Shown here piece by piece: positions 31,709 to 42,900 of a stretch of DNA of 64,000 nucleotides. Under the pieces are notes generated by a model that did no database searches, was not told the origin of the DNA, and saw only the letters and a list, made by a program, of their open reading frames with translations. The stretch is taken from NCBI GenBank assembly GCA_903813345.2, contig CAIIXF020000011.1, positions 31,056,166 through 31,120,165 of the forward strand, in the 5' to 3' direction. The DNA comes from Owenia fusiformis (taxonomy: Eukaryota > Annelida > Polychaeta > Sabellida > Oweniidae). The stretch's first letter is position 1. Each line of letters begins with the position of its first letter. Both the position numbers and the translations under genes were made by a program.

Positions 31709-32788
31709 TTATCCACATCGTAATATGCTTTTAAATGCTTTCCTATATTCCTTGTTCTTCAAGCTGTATATGATAGGGTTGATCATTGAATTGATATACC
31801 CCATCCAGATGACAACTATGAATAGGTTCATATTGACAGGTCCACTCACTGAGTTGATGACGTTGCAAACAAAGAATGGCATCCAACAAATGATAAAAAC
31901 AGCCAAAACTATACCTAGTGTCTTCATTGTTTTCATTTCGCGCTTGTAAACAGCTTGTATCTGTGAATTGTTCGTTTTAGGTGCATCTTTTGTTTTCATG
32001 TTTTTTGTCGTTCCCCCGGCATTTTGCTCCTGAGTTGAAGAGTCGTCGAGTGACACATTTGTCGCAACCTTTCCACTCACCGTTGTCACACCCTCTTTGT
32101 CAACGTCAACTACGTTGGTGGTAGCATCCTCGGTAATGCCAGTGGGTCCAATCTTGGACATTTTCTCCGTTAATCGTTTCTTAAGTGCCGACAAAATCAC
32201 AATATAACAGATGATAATTAAAATACACGGAACAAAAAACGAGAAGGTTGAAGATACTGTTGCGAAAATGGGATCTACTGGAAGTTCACATATTTCAGTC
32301 TCATTTAGTCGACTGACGACAGTGTCTGTCCAGATGATAATCGGCAACAGCCCAATTATCAACGACGTGATCCAAACGATAGAGAGAGAAATGATGACAC
32401 CCACACTCCACTTGTGAGTGGTATAGCTGATGGGTGTGACGACAGCCCGAAGTCTATCGATACTAATGGCGCAAAGATTGAGAATTGAAGCCGTACAGAA
32501 CATCACATCCAACATCATCCATAGCTGGCATAGGAATGGGCCAAGGATCCACTTTTCTTGCAATGTGAATATAGCATTTGGTGGTAAAACCAACACTGAA
32601 ACTAATAAATCGGATATTGCTAGCGAAACGATGTAAAAATTGTAAGCGTTCCTGAAATTTGAGTTCTTGTAAACTGCTATGATGACCAGCGAATTCCCAA
32701 ACACAGAGACGCAAGTGATTACTCCGAATGCTATTCCTTGAACGACTTTAACAGCCAGTGTTTCAGACATTTTAAAATTGTAAAACAC
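31709..32788 (-). CDS. Class A biogenic amine GPCR (dopamine D2-like / alpha-adrenergic-like), intronless
   Basis: The 359-aa product is a seven-helix receptor expected at the plasma membrane of neurons or effector cells. Visible hallmarks: N32 (GN, TM1); D60 (LAISD, TM2); C87-C167 disulfide pair; D94 in TM3 (LDVMFCTASILNLCAISIDR), the amine-binding Asp; SSTFSFFVP in TM5, giving S179, S180 and S183, the catechol-contact serines; CWMPFF 301-306 in TM6; WMGY 328-331; NPIIY 337-341. The third intracellular loop is long (about 85 residues, hydrophilic) and the tail short with a penultimate Cys (LRCG), as in D2-like and alpha2 receptors, which usually couple to Gi/o. DRY is DRL here. NET in ECL2 is an N-glycosylation sequon. 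The start Met could be residue 1 or 7. The ligand (dopamine, octopamine, other) cannot be decided. Confidence 0.93.
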   Translation of the reverse strand: MFYNFKMSETLAVKVVQGIAFGVITCVSVFGNSLVIIAVYKNSNFRNAYNFYIVSLAISDLLVSVLVLPPNAIFTLQEKWILGPFLCQLWMMLDVMFCTASILNLCAISIDRLRAVVTPISYTTHKWSVGVIISLSIVWITSLIIGLLPIIIWTDTVVSRLNETEICELPVDPIFATVSSTFSFFVPCILIIICYIVILSALKKRLTEKMSKIGPTGITEDATTNVVDVDKEGVTTVSGKVATNVSLDDSSTQEQNAGGTTKNMKTKDAPKTNNSQIQAVYKREMKTMKTLGIVLAVFIICWMPFFVCNVINSVSGPVNMNLFIVVIWMGYINSMINPIIYSLKNKEYRKAFKSILRCG

Positions 32789-34482
32789 TACTGAATTACT
32801 TTACGCGCTTACAGTCGGTCATTCGCAGAACCTCTTTTTAGAGACGAGAAATTCCAAACATCAGTTCAACAGTAGCCAACAGTCTAAGCCAGGATCGGTT
32901 TGTCGTGGTCTTTATTAATTATTGTTGTTGACTGTTGATTGTGATGGTTTCCAAGGTAGCGACATGTGATACCATATACATTGTATACCTTAACGATTTC
33001 GGGAAAATATTGGACACTTGCTAAGTCATATTATGTATTTCTTCTGTCGGTAAGATGGTCGATGTAGGAACCGTTACTATTCCAACATCATCGATAAAAT
33101 GAAATGCGATGACATCATAGACACACATATCTAAATATTTACATAATCATTGTCCAATTCATGAAATAAGGTACTCTCTATTTACAACTAACAATTAGAT
33201 ATTGACACTGTGGTAAACTCGAATAAACCATGAATTTCGGTAGACTTTACATCTGTGCTTACGTCCTAAAATCATCGATATTATCTACTGTTGCATTCAT
33301 TGTCCAGGCACACATTGATTCGATTGGATATTGTGAATCATTTAACGACACACTCTAAACAAAGCTGACCTATGCAAAGGAAGCAATCACCGCAAGGAAC
33401 ACTCAGGCTTGATCCGGTCTACGTGGTCGATCAAGAGGGGCTACCGTAAAACAATGGCGCTATCACCATCGTTGATCGGTCGAAGATCATCATCTTTGCG
33501 TCGATTTTTTATTTTGTATCAAGATGAATGGAAATATAATATTCCACAGAAGACGAGGCTGTCCCACCTCTCAAGAGTATGATTATCGAGATTTGTCTTA
33601 CACAAATACTCCAGAATTCTCAGATAAAAGTCCGAAGCCCTCCGGACGGAATTGTAATCTTTATCTCTTGAACATCCAGAATGACTTTATCATAAATACA
33701 ATACCATGGGAACAAAGTGCTTCACTGCCACTGATTTTTCAACTAAAACTTTGACAATTTTTTCCAATCTATCCAAATTATGTTTAAGTGTATGATCTAT
33801 ACTTTTCAATAAATTCAAAAAACACATATTGTAATTATAGAAAGTATGTGCCAAAAACTTGCAAACATTGAAAATGCTCTGGTTTCGAACCCTTCTTAGA
33901 GGCATGGGCCCTAACCCCAACCCTATTTAGTATTAGTTTTTAACCCGTCGATAAATATATATCGTTGGCTTTCCGTGACATAGATCGATTTCCACGCAAC
34001 CAATGGACGCTAGCTTGTCTCAATCAGATACGTACGTTTTGATATATACACGAAATACTCGTAAGCACTTTTTTGATAAACTAAGTTTTATTGAAACTTT
34101 TGGTAATATGTCAGATGAAGAAAAATATAAGTGTTTTTAAATGACTTCCAATTATGAAATTGTAAACAAATAGATACATTTTATAAGCAAACCTTTCAAT
34201 CAACCTCGGGAGCTATTTGAAAAAGGAAAAAACTGGATTGTATGATAGTCATATTGAGTTCAAATGTTTGTTAAGCAATGCATTGTACTATATAATTGTA
34301 TTATTAAATGTCTTGTAATTGGTTTTGTGAGAAAACCAAATGATTGGTTTGAATCATAATAAAATTTTGAATCTATAAGCTTATACAGTATCTATAAGTG
34401 TTAATGGTTTATTGCTACTTGCTAATCTCTATGGTATAAACTAAACCTATTACATATATTTTTTCACTTTTGATATATAAGG
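32789..34482. other. Intergenic, upstream side of the GPCR gene
   Basis: It should contain the GPCR promoter on the minus strand, but no TATA box or other motif stood out. Short frames here show no homology I recognise. Confidence 0.45.
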
Positions 34483-34612
34483 GTTATGTACTGGGAGGTT
34501 TTGGATATGGGGTTTATCCAGAGGGAGATATGCATATCTACCTGAGGGACCGAAGGTAGATGTGCATATCTCACGAGGGATGAATCCAATATCCAAACCG
34601 ACCGTACATAAC
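34483..34612. repeat. Foldback palindrome F4 (130 bp)
   Basis: The arms pair from GTTATGTAC inward through GGTTTGGATAT-type and GAGATATGCATATCTACCT segments to the loop GAGGGACCGAAGG. Layout matches F1-F3 (GGGAGG near one end, GAGGG/CCGAAGG loop), but arm sequence is mostly its own. A second inverted pair (CTTTATCCTATACCAAGTAG near 34613 and its inverse near 34840-34862) encloses a further GCGGGAGATAT-rich segment to the right. Confidence 0.85.
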
Positions 34613-35112
34613 TGCTTTATCCTATACCAAGTAGAGAGAGTTTTTCAGGGGCATATGGCCATTTCAATTGCACAAGGTGTAAAAATAAACAAATCATTCA
34701 TATGCAAAGTCATTTTATTGCATTACCGGAAGCGGGAAGATATGCACCGAAGCGGGAGATATGGCGGGAGATATGGAGGTTCTGGATATGAAAACCTCAA
34801 AATCAGGATACGGGATATATCTTACCAACTTATCTCCCTAAAACTCTACTTGGCATAGGATAAGATGTTGTATCCACTCATCGTCATTGGTATCGATATT
34901 ATTCCATGTCACTGATTCAGGCAAATCTACATTTTAATAGCAAATACAATTAATTTGCTGAATTTTATCCACATTATTATGATGAATAGCTGTTGTGCTC
35001 AATTAAATAATTTCACAACTTTGTAAATCTGCAGTTCCAATCAAATCGGTTTACAGTAAAAGTTGTGTATGAGGTAAATAAACCACTTGCACGCCGACGT
35101 CAATACTCTCAT

Positions 35113-36177
35113 CTATTGACTAATAGAGAAAACAGCCTTGGCAATAGTACCTGCTTTAAGTTCATCAAACGCGTCCTGAAAGTCCTCAAGTTTGAAGCGT
35201 TTTACACCCAGTTTCTCAAAGCTCAGGTATTTGTCGCCCATATTGTGAGCACAGGCAACAGCTTTGGGATATGTGTAATTGTTGATATTGCATCCTAGCA
35301 GACTTAGTTCTTTCGTCATAAAGTCCACCGGTTTGATATTTATAGTCGCATCAGGGGGGCACACGCCAAAGATACACATCTTGCCTGCTCGTCTTAATAT
35401 TTTATACCCGGCCTCAATTGCTCTAGGTGCTCCGGTGCAGTCAGCGACTATATCGAAACCCCTGATCGCGGACTCTTTTTCCGGGTACTCAGCTAGGAGT
35501 TCATCGGGAGTGTATACCTTGATACCGAGGTCAAGGTCCTCGACAACCTTACGACGAGTCGCAGACACCTCGCACGCAGATATATTTCTGAAGCCACGGT
35601 GGTGGAAAAGAGTGATAAATAACAGCCCAGTGATGCCACAGCCCTGAACTAAGATCCTTGCGTCATCCTGTATGGCTCCAAAATGGTCAGCACCTCTCAT
35701 AATACACGACAAAGGTTCGCACAACACACCAACTTCCAAAGGGGTCTCGTCTGCCAGGCAGAACACATAATCACATGGAATACGACTGTACTCCGCGAAG
35801 CCACCATCCCTAAATACTCCCACAGAGGAACGACAGCCACCAGTATCACACATATTCTCTCTACCTCTCAGGCAAAAGTCACATCTCTTACATCCGCCAT
35901 TAGGGTTCACTCCAACACGATCCCCCACCTTGACATTAATGACATCACTCCCGGTCTCGTGAACAATCCCTGAAAATTCATGACCAAGAGTGACAGTCAC
36001 GGCAGACGACTCCTGATTCCCGGCAACGAAATGAAGATCTGACCCACAGACGCCGCAGTTCGATACCTTCACGATGACATCGTACGGCGATTGTACTGTT
36101 GGTTTCGGTATTGTTTCTAATTTTAATAGCCCACCTGGCTGGATCAAACGCACTGCCTTCATATATGTGACATCCAT
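35113..36177 (-). CDS. Zinc-dependent medium-chain dehydrogenase (sorbitol/threonine dehydrogenase-like), intronless
   Basis: 354 aa, full length for the MDR family; it would oxidise a secondary alcohol or polyol with NAD in the cytosol. Catalytic zinc ligands are visible at C44 (GVCGSDLH), H66-E67 (GHEFSG) and E154 (CEPLSC). The structural zinc lobe has C96, C99, C102 and C110 (GGCKRCDFCLRGRENMC). The Rossmann fingerprint is GCGITG at 179-184. The acidic residue E203 after the second strand (SACEVSATRRK) favours NAD over NADP. The C-terminal third (ADCTGAPRAIEAG, GKMCIFGV) is typical. Met1 is used; Met6 is possible. The lack of introns in an intron-rich neighbourhood suggests old retroposition or intron loss. 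The exact substrate is not decidable. Confidence 0.93.
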   Translation of the reverse strand: MDVTYMKAVRLIQPGGLLKLETIPKPTVQSPYDVIVKVSNCGVCGSDLHFVAGNQESSAVTVTLGHEFSGIVHETGSDVINVKVGDRVGVNPNGGCKRCDFCLRGRENMCDTGGCRSSVGVFRDGGFAEYSRIPCDYVFCLADETPLEVGVLCEPLSCIMRGADHFGAIQDDARILVQGCGITGLLFITLFHHRGFRNISACEVSATRRKVVEDLDLGIKVYTPDELLAEYPEKESAIRGFDIVADCTGAPRAIEAGYKILRRAGKMCIFGVCPPDATINIKPVDFMTKELSLLGCNINNYTYPKAVACAHNMGDKYLSFEKLGVKRFKLEDFQDAFDELKAGTIAKAVFSISQ

Positions 36178-36844
36178 TTTATAGGTCAGTCTTCAGGCTC
36201 ACCCAACTGTAATTGTAATTTCTCGAGTCCTTTTCACGAATGGGTCCAATGTAAAGAATCAAGGACCAAAAATAAGATAGAACTCTAAAATGTTTGTAAC
36301 GTCAATTGGTGTACTAGTTGTCAATATGTATGCTCTGTACTATCAGTTGTTTAACTACATTTCAGATTTGCACATACTCAATACAAGGTCTTGTCCACTA
36401 CAAGTCATGTAAATGAGATAACATTAGTATTGAGAGATTACGTTACCTTGCAATTTAGGGTTCCGTAGCAAATAACTAGACCTATGAATATATAACTACA
36501 TTCTAAAGTAAGATGGGTGCCAAAATACTTTACACTAAACATCATTTAAACTATAAATAACGAAGTGGGAAATGGCAAATTTGGGCAAATCTGGATATTT
36601 CAACACTTAAAAAATAACATAGAAGCGTAATATTGACGATCAGGGTTCGAAACTCACAGCTGTCTGACTGCCAATGGCAATAATTATGGTTTTTTCGATT
36701 TCCTTCTTGGCAATGGGTTTGTAAAACATTGGTTGCCCATTGGGCTACTGAATACCAATATGTTTATTGAGGCAATCGGGTTTTTAACCTTGTTATTTAA
36801 CCTTGCATTGACAACCTATGGTAGCTGTATAATGCCAATGTGTT
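36178..36844. other. Intergenic, upstream side of the dehydrogenase gene
   Basis: Likely contains the dehydrogenase promoter on the minus strand; no distinct motif recognised. Confidence 0.4.
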
Positions 36845-36849
36845 ATATC

Positions 36850-37310
36850 CCATATAGGGGGTAGAAACGCGCCCGGTGTTTTCGTCTGGTGCAAACCGAG
36901 ATACTGGACTCAGATCTCCACTTTTGATCCAGAGAGAGGTAGATGTGATTTTACTCGGTAGCTTGTGATCGTTTTACAGTGTTTCCTTATCTAGAAACAG
37001 GCTCATCAGATTCCCAGTGCATTGAGGAACACACAATTCTTATGAAATGTGGAGCATGGAAATACTATGATCTTTTCCCAGGAAATACACGAATCGAGTC
37101 AGATTTGTTTTTATTTACCAGTCGACAAACTCTAGCTTTGAAATGATCTATAATAGAAAAATGACGAAATTTAAATTTAAAGAAATACCGGACGAAATGA
37201 AAATTACACCTACCTCTCTCTGGATCAAAAATGGGGGTCTGCGTCCAGTATTTCCAGTTGTACCAGACGAAAGTACTGGACGCGTTTCTATCCCCTGGTA
37301 TAGGCAAGTT
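36850..37310. mobile_element. Inverted-repeat element (about 460 bp, about 110-bp arms)
   Basis: The left arm (GGGGGTAGAAACGCGCC, TTTTCGTCTGGTGCAA, GATCCAGAGAGAGGTAGATG) is matched by the inverse of the right arm (CACCTACCTCTCTCTGGATC, CAGACGAAAGTACTGGACGC, GTTTCTATCCCC). The arms are diverged. No coding content. Confidence 0.75.
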
Positions 37311-38995
37311 AACATTTGTAATATAGATTGAGTATCCGAGATTAATTTGTTCATATACACCGTTCATTTTGTTCTTTAACAGTGTAGCAGTGTTGCGGTG
37401 ATCTAATGCCTCAGTCACATTTGATCTACGGCAACCGTACGGCAGCCGTAAGTTCCCAAATTCGAGAGAAGTATGCAGCATAAAATATAGGGATAAGCAG
37501 GACGATGTAGATTTTCTATTTCGCTTTATTCAATCTATGGTCACCATACGGCTGCCGTAGAGCAAATGCGACGGAGGAACTCTTGGAAAATAAAAATGGG
37601 TTGCTAAAAAGATAAAAGAAAGTAAAAAGGCACAATACGCACCAAGGAAACAAATATCAGTTGCGATGGCATATGATCACGAAACAATCTTGTAGCATAG
37701 TATAGACCTACACAGAGATATGAGGAGACAAAGCGGGGCTCTAGAAGAAGCCATTGGTTCACGCAAAATATTATGGAACTAATATAAAATATCATGGAAC
37801 AAAGCTACATTTTAATATTTCAGTCAAAATCAAATCATTCAGGAAAAGTCTCCGTATCAATTGATTGAGAAAGCAAGGGAAAGGTGAAACAAATGCATAT
37901 GCTTAAAAGATAAGACAAGTAAGGGAACATAATGAAATCAGATTCAATAGAAGTAAGTGCTAACGACCAAAATACATCATATCATATTTGAAGTATAACC
38001 TTCAAAAACGCTGTCTTTGCACCAGGCATCAGAATATTGCTTCAAAACTGCAGAGAGCACTTTAATTGTTTCTGCGTCGGTGTCAATAATATTGGGAAGA
38101 ACCCGGATGCTGTAGCACACAATTTAACAGAAGATTTGATGAATCACTTGTCCTATGTGCTTGCAACTGTGATGATAAGTTGAGATTGAAGCAAGTTTCC
38201 ACTCCGGTCGATAGCAGAAAATTTAGAAAAACGTTTATAACTGAACCCACAGACGACTTCTCAGAAAACTATACTTGTACCTCAACAGAGGAGATGCAAT
38301 CAAGTTATCGCAACACCAAACATCGGTACTCTTCACCCAAACAGTACTTTATTGTAAGCTATCCAAAGATTCCCCAACCAATGTTTATGCGCTGTTTGTG
38401 TAACATTGTATAGCGACTCAGTTCAAACAATACAGTACCGAACTAATTCCTGAAATCCTCTCATTCTTGTCACCAAATCACGTCTTGTACCTTTCTAATT
38501 CCCCGACGTCGCCACATCCTAACAGAAAAATGTTCCCATTTGTAAGTTTTCACAGCTTCGATTTCCTTAAATGAAAACAACTTGGAATTATTTAGAGCTT
38601 GGCCACGGCAAAGAACCTTGTAACTGTGTGATGACGAGGTTATACATGGCGTTATATCAATTCAAAACAACCATGGCTTCTTTTGATGGCCAGAAAACTT
38701 CGGATCCAATCATGTTATATTTTTGTTCGTGTCTCAACAAGAAATCCATTTCAGTAAAACTTTCATTGAAGGTAGAACAAAGAGCATTAATCCTCACGCC
38801 GACAATATTTTAACGATGAAAATGTATGGAAGTGATGTTTTGTAAATAACTGACGACAATAATTCCAAAATAAAGTTGATAAAATGATGATCAGTGAAAC
38901 ACGGAACGAAACTGAGTTAAAAGTTATTGTCATCTCCTAATCAAGTACTCAGCATGTCAAAAACATATCTGTTAATTATAAATGTAAGTTATAAT
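37311..38995. other. Intergenic, nothing firm; may include decayed LINE sequence
   Basis: Only short frames. TACGGCAACCGTACGGCAGC at about 37428 and its inverse near 37540 make a small inversion. The stretch below 39000 would be the 3' continuation of the LINE relic on the minus strand, but no further RT motif was seen. Confidence 0.4.
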
Positions 38996-38999
38996 TAAG

Positions 39000-39212
39000 T
39001 ATAACAAGGGTCCAAAATGGACCCTTGGGGTAGTCAGCATTTAATTAGTTGCAGGTACACCACGGGGATTTTTATACTCACTCTTAGTTTCTTATTCAAA
39101 CAGTATGATTTAATGCGTTAATCCAAAAGTTATCCAAAACCATGTGCATGTGGCTCTTGCAGTAATGTATGACGAGGTAAAGTATCAAAAGCAGTAGACA
39201 TATCTAAGGAAT
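39000..39212 (-). pseudogene. Non-LTR retrotransposon reverse transcriptase relic 2
   Basis: On the minus strand LDMSTAFDTLPRHTLLQ (from about 39210) is followed about 58 codons later by PQGSILDP (39008-39030), the same motif pair and spacing as in the relic at 27790-28010 but from a diverged copy. In-frame stops occur between them (after HGFG and LLD). Confidence 0.75.
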
Positions 39213-39910
39213 GGTACAATTATCGTTTCCAACGTCCATATTTGTGTCTGTAGATTCGAATACGTCACTGTTGCCTGGCGTAAAATAAATTGTTTTGAAG
39301 GTTGTATATATATTGGTTGATATACTATGATGAAACGTTATTTTGCTCTTTTACTATACGACAAAACGCTATTTTACTCTTTCACTTTATGGTCAATCAT
39401 TATTCTTCTCTTTATGTGATAAAACAATATTTTGCTCTGTCAGTATATTATGAAACATTATTCCTGTACATCAAATTGCGATGATAAAACAATTTCATAT
39501 TTTTTTTATCTTAATTGTCAAGAGGTCGTTAGTATTTTCTAAGGTTTGATATCATTTTCTTATAGAACATGTAACAACTGAACTTGATATGAAATCATCG
39601 ATTGAAATCTATTTTATTGCCATTTTATGTAAGATTCGATTGGAATGTTAAGAAGGTCGTAATGACAAATCCAACATCTTTATCATTCATATATAGTTCA
39701 CATAAGGATATTGTATAATTTACATGAGTTGACACATCTTGTACAAATATTTAGGACACCTCTGGCGAGACATCTATTGCAAAAACTACATCTGCATTAT
39801 GTATGTGCTCTGTTTATAAAGTTATTTGGATTAACAAAGTGACCTCACCCGTCTCATACGATTCTGACCTCGAGATTCCCAGTTTGACGTCAGTACTGCT
39901 TAAGTACACA

Positions 39911-42900
39911 ATGGAGTACCCACATTTATATTGGGTTTTATGTGTCTTCCTTTGTCTTGCCAAGGCTTATGTTTCAAACGCAATAGGTAAGTGAAATTGA
40001 GATCTCCAAGAACATCAATAAAATTAATACTATAGTACAGTAGTACTATGTAATAAATTCAACGTCATACTTTGTTTTATTTTCAGCCAAATTATGGTTT
40101 TCACATAAACAAGAATAGATATACTTTAAGTTTTTTATACACCCGATATGTATTCTGGATGCTCATTGATCATGAAGTAGATGAGCCTTGAGTCATAAAT
40201 CGCATTAGCAGGGAATATGAAAAGTACCAATCACCAGTTATGCCATTTGATCATACAATAGTACTTTTCATCTTCCCTTGTCCCATTTTATTCTCTCAAA
40301 AACACGAACGAGCGAGGCGAGTCGACAATCAAATAATGTCCTCAAAATACTACATCAATGTTATTTTACAATTTTGCAGAATTGTCGTATGATATTCAGA
40401 ACTGTAACCGAAAGTATGTGGGATTGAGTAAGGAACACACGGGGTGTATTTCCAACAGGCAGAAAAAATATGGTTCGTGATTTAAATCATTTGTATCTTT
40501 TTATTTTACATATTTACGTTCACATACACAAATAAATAATATATTAATATATCAAATCTTCATATCCTACAATTGATAGAGTGATATTTCTAATTTACGT
40601 GATATTTTACGAGAACTGTTTATCGGACGTATAGTATACGTTTTTGTGTATCTCGATGAATGGATTTGAGTTTCGCGCCAAAATATTTCTGGAAAGTGGA
40701 CAAGGTCAAAGAATAAGTTTAACACCAAGTTTATAACACATTATAATAATAATACCTTAATTACGTATTACTTAATTTATCGAAACTCTAGATTTACTTA
40801 CTTTAATTATTATTGAACCTAAATCCCATTGTCTCCAATAATAAAACGCAATGACTCTGGTACTTTAAGAAATATTTCCGACTGTAACAGACGGAGTTTA
40901 ATTATGCCATCGATTAATGATGTAGTTAATTAATTAATGATCAAAAAGTCAGTAGCATCGGGGGGTGGTATGTCATGGGCAATACATAGGGGATATCCTA
41001 TGATTTATGAGTGATATGATTTTTATCCACGGATGGATATGATATCTGTACGAGCGAGCGTAGCGAGAGAGTGCAGATATCAATATCCATGAGTGGATTC
41101 AAACGTGTCTTTTTGACAGTGTTCTTGTTCCTCTGTGCATTTATCAGATCATCTGGATCTTTATCTCCGGTTTATAAATGTCCACTAATCAAAGATTATG
41201 ACAGTTCATCATTTGAATCATCAGAATCATCGGGAATTAAGTGATTTAAATCGAATTTTCCAAGTTTACACTTAGCCTCGTTTTGAGTCTGAACTGAGAC
41301 CATTTTATGTTAGTCTCAGGTCTGAAGTAGCAAAAATCCATAATTCATAGCATACGGCGCCGTATGTCATGGCTAAAAAACCATATGCTATGGTTAAGTG
41401 AAAAATTGTCAAAATATCATATTTTACCACTGATAACAAAAATACCGTTTTTATTTTGACATGTTATCCTATGAATATCATGCCAACTATGGAATAAATA
41501 GAGGATATCCTATGATTTATGAGTGATATGATTTTTATCCACGAATGGATATGATATCTGCACGAGCGAGCGTAGCGAGAGAGTGCAGATATCAATATCC
41601 ATGAGTGGATTAAAATCATATCACGAGTAAATCATAGGATGTTCTTTTTATTCCATAGTTAAAGTCATCTTCAGAACCGTCGGAAATTAAGTTATTTAAT
41701 TCGAATTTCCAAACGATCCGGCGATGTTGACACTTAGCCTCGTTTTGAGTCTGAAGTAGCAAAAATCCATAAACCATCGCATACGACGTCGTATGTCATA
41801 GCTAAAAAACCGTATGTTATGGTTAAGTGAAAAATTGTCAAAAATATCATATTTTACCACTGATTACAAAAATACCGTTTTTATTTTAACATGTTATCCT
41901 ATGAATATCATGCTAACTATGGAATAAATGGTGTTATGTTATTTGTTACTCTTATACTTTTGGTCAATAACAGCTTCTGTTATGGATATTTCAGTTAGAC
42001 CAGTTAGTGAGAATGACAATGAATTCCTCGAGGGGGATTGGCTCCCGGAATGCAATCTCGGTATTATTTTGTTTCTTTTTGGTACACATACTAAGCCTCG
42101 GGTATTAAACATATTGAATAAACCCGAGCTTGAGGATGTTGAAAGCCCATGTTATTAAGAAATTCAAAATTTATAGTCGACATTTTCACTTTGATTTTGA
42201 ATCAGTATGTTTGAATCGCGAGTTTTTTTTACATGAAATGGATCTCATAACACACAAGAAGTGATCAAGATATTACCTTAAACCTTTTGGTTTTCTTATT
42301 ATGAAATTATAGCCAGTTTAATGTCAGACAATTTAACGACATTTTCATTGTTGGAAAATATCGAGATTGCATTGTTGGAGCCAATCCTCCTTGGTTTATA
42401 CTTTGATGCATTTGTGTCATTTTACCTTGCAGGTGTTACTCCTGAGGAAGCCGATGAGATATTGGCCAAGCATAACTATTACCGTGGAAACGTATACAAG
42501 TATAATAAGCAACCAAAAGCTGCTGCTATGATGAAAATGGTAAAACAAGATGTCGCTACCAAAATATAGTCCTTGGTATCAAAGAACAAAAAATATGCTT
42601 CTATATGGCCGCAGATTGAGAATTGATTCAAATGATAAAGCTCAAACGTGCTTTGGTCTCAGTCTATACATGTATAGCTTTTTATACAACATCATGATTT
42701 TCAAGAGATTCCAGGCATCTTTAAGCAATGATTGATAGAGATCAATCATATTTCATATTTTCCGTGTTGATGATATTCATATTTCGTTAAATCATAGGTG
42801 TGGGATGACGACCTTGCCTTCCTCGCTCAACAGTGGGCCCATACCTGTCTCTACGAACACGATCGTGCTATTAACAGGAAGATACCAGGTAACTTAATCA

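Noticed and set aside
39803-39910. Upstream in-frame ATG extending the CAP protein by 36 residues
   Set aside because: It would bury the signal peptide; the ATG at 39911 places the hydrophobic leader at the N-terminus.
41928-42158. 76-codon frame with hydrophobic start (MVLCYLLLLYFW)
   Set aside because: Lies in the CAP-gene intron, starts in the duplicated foldback sequence, and shows no domain, donor in phase or homology.
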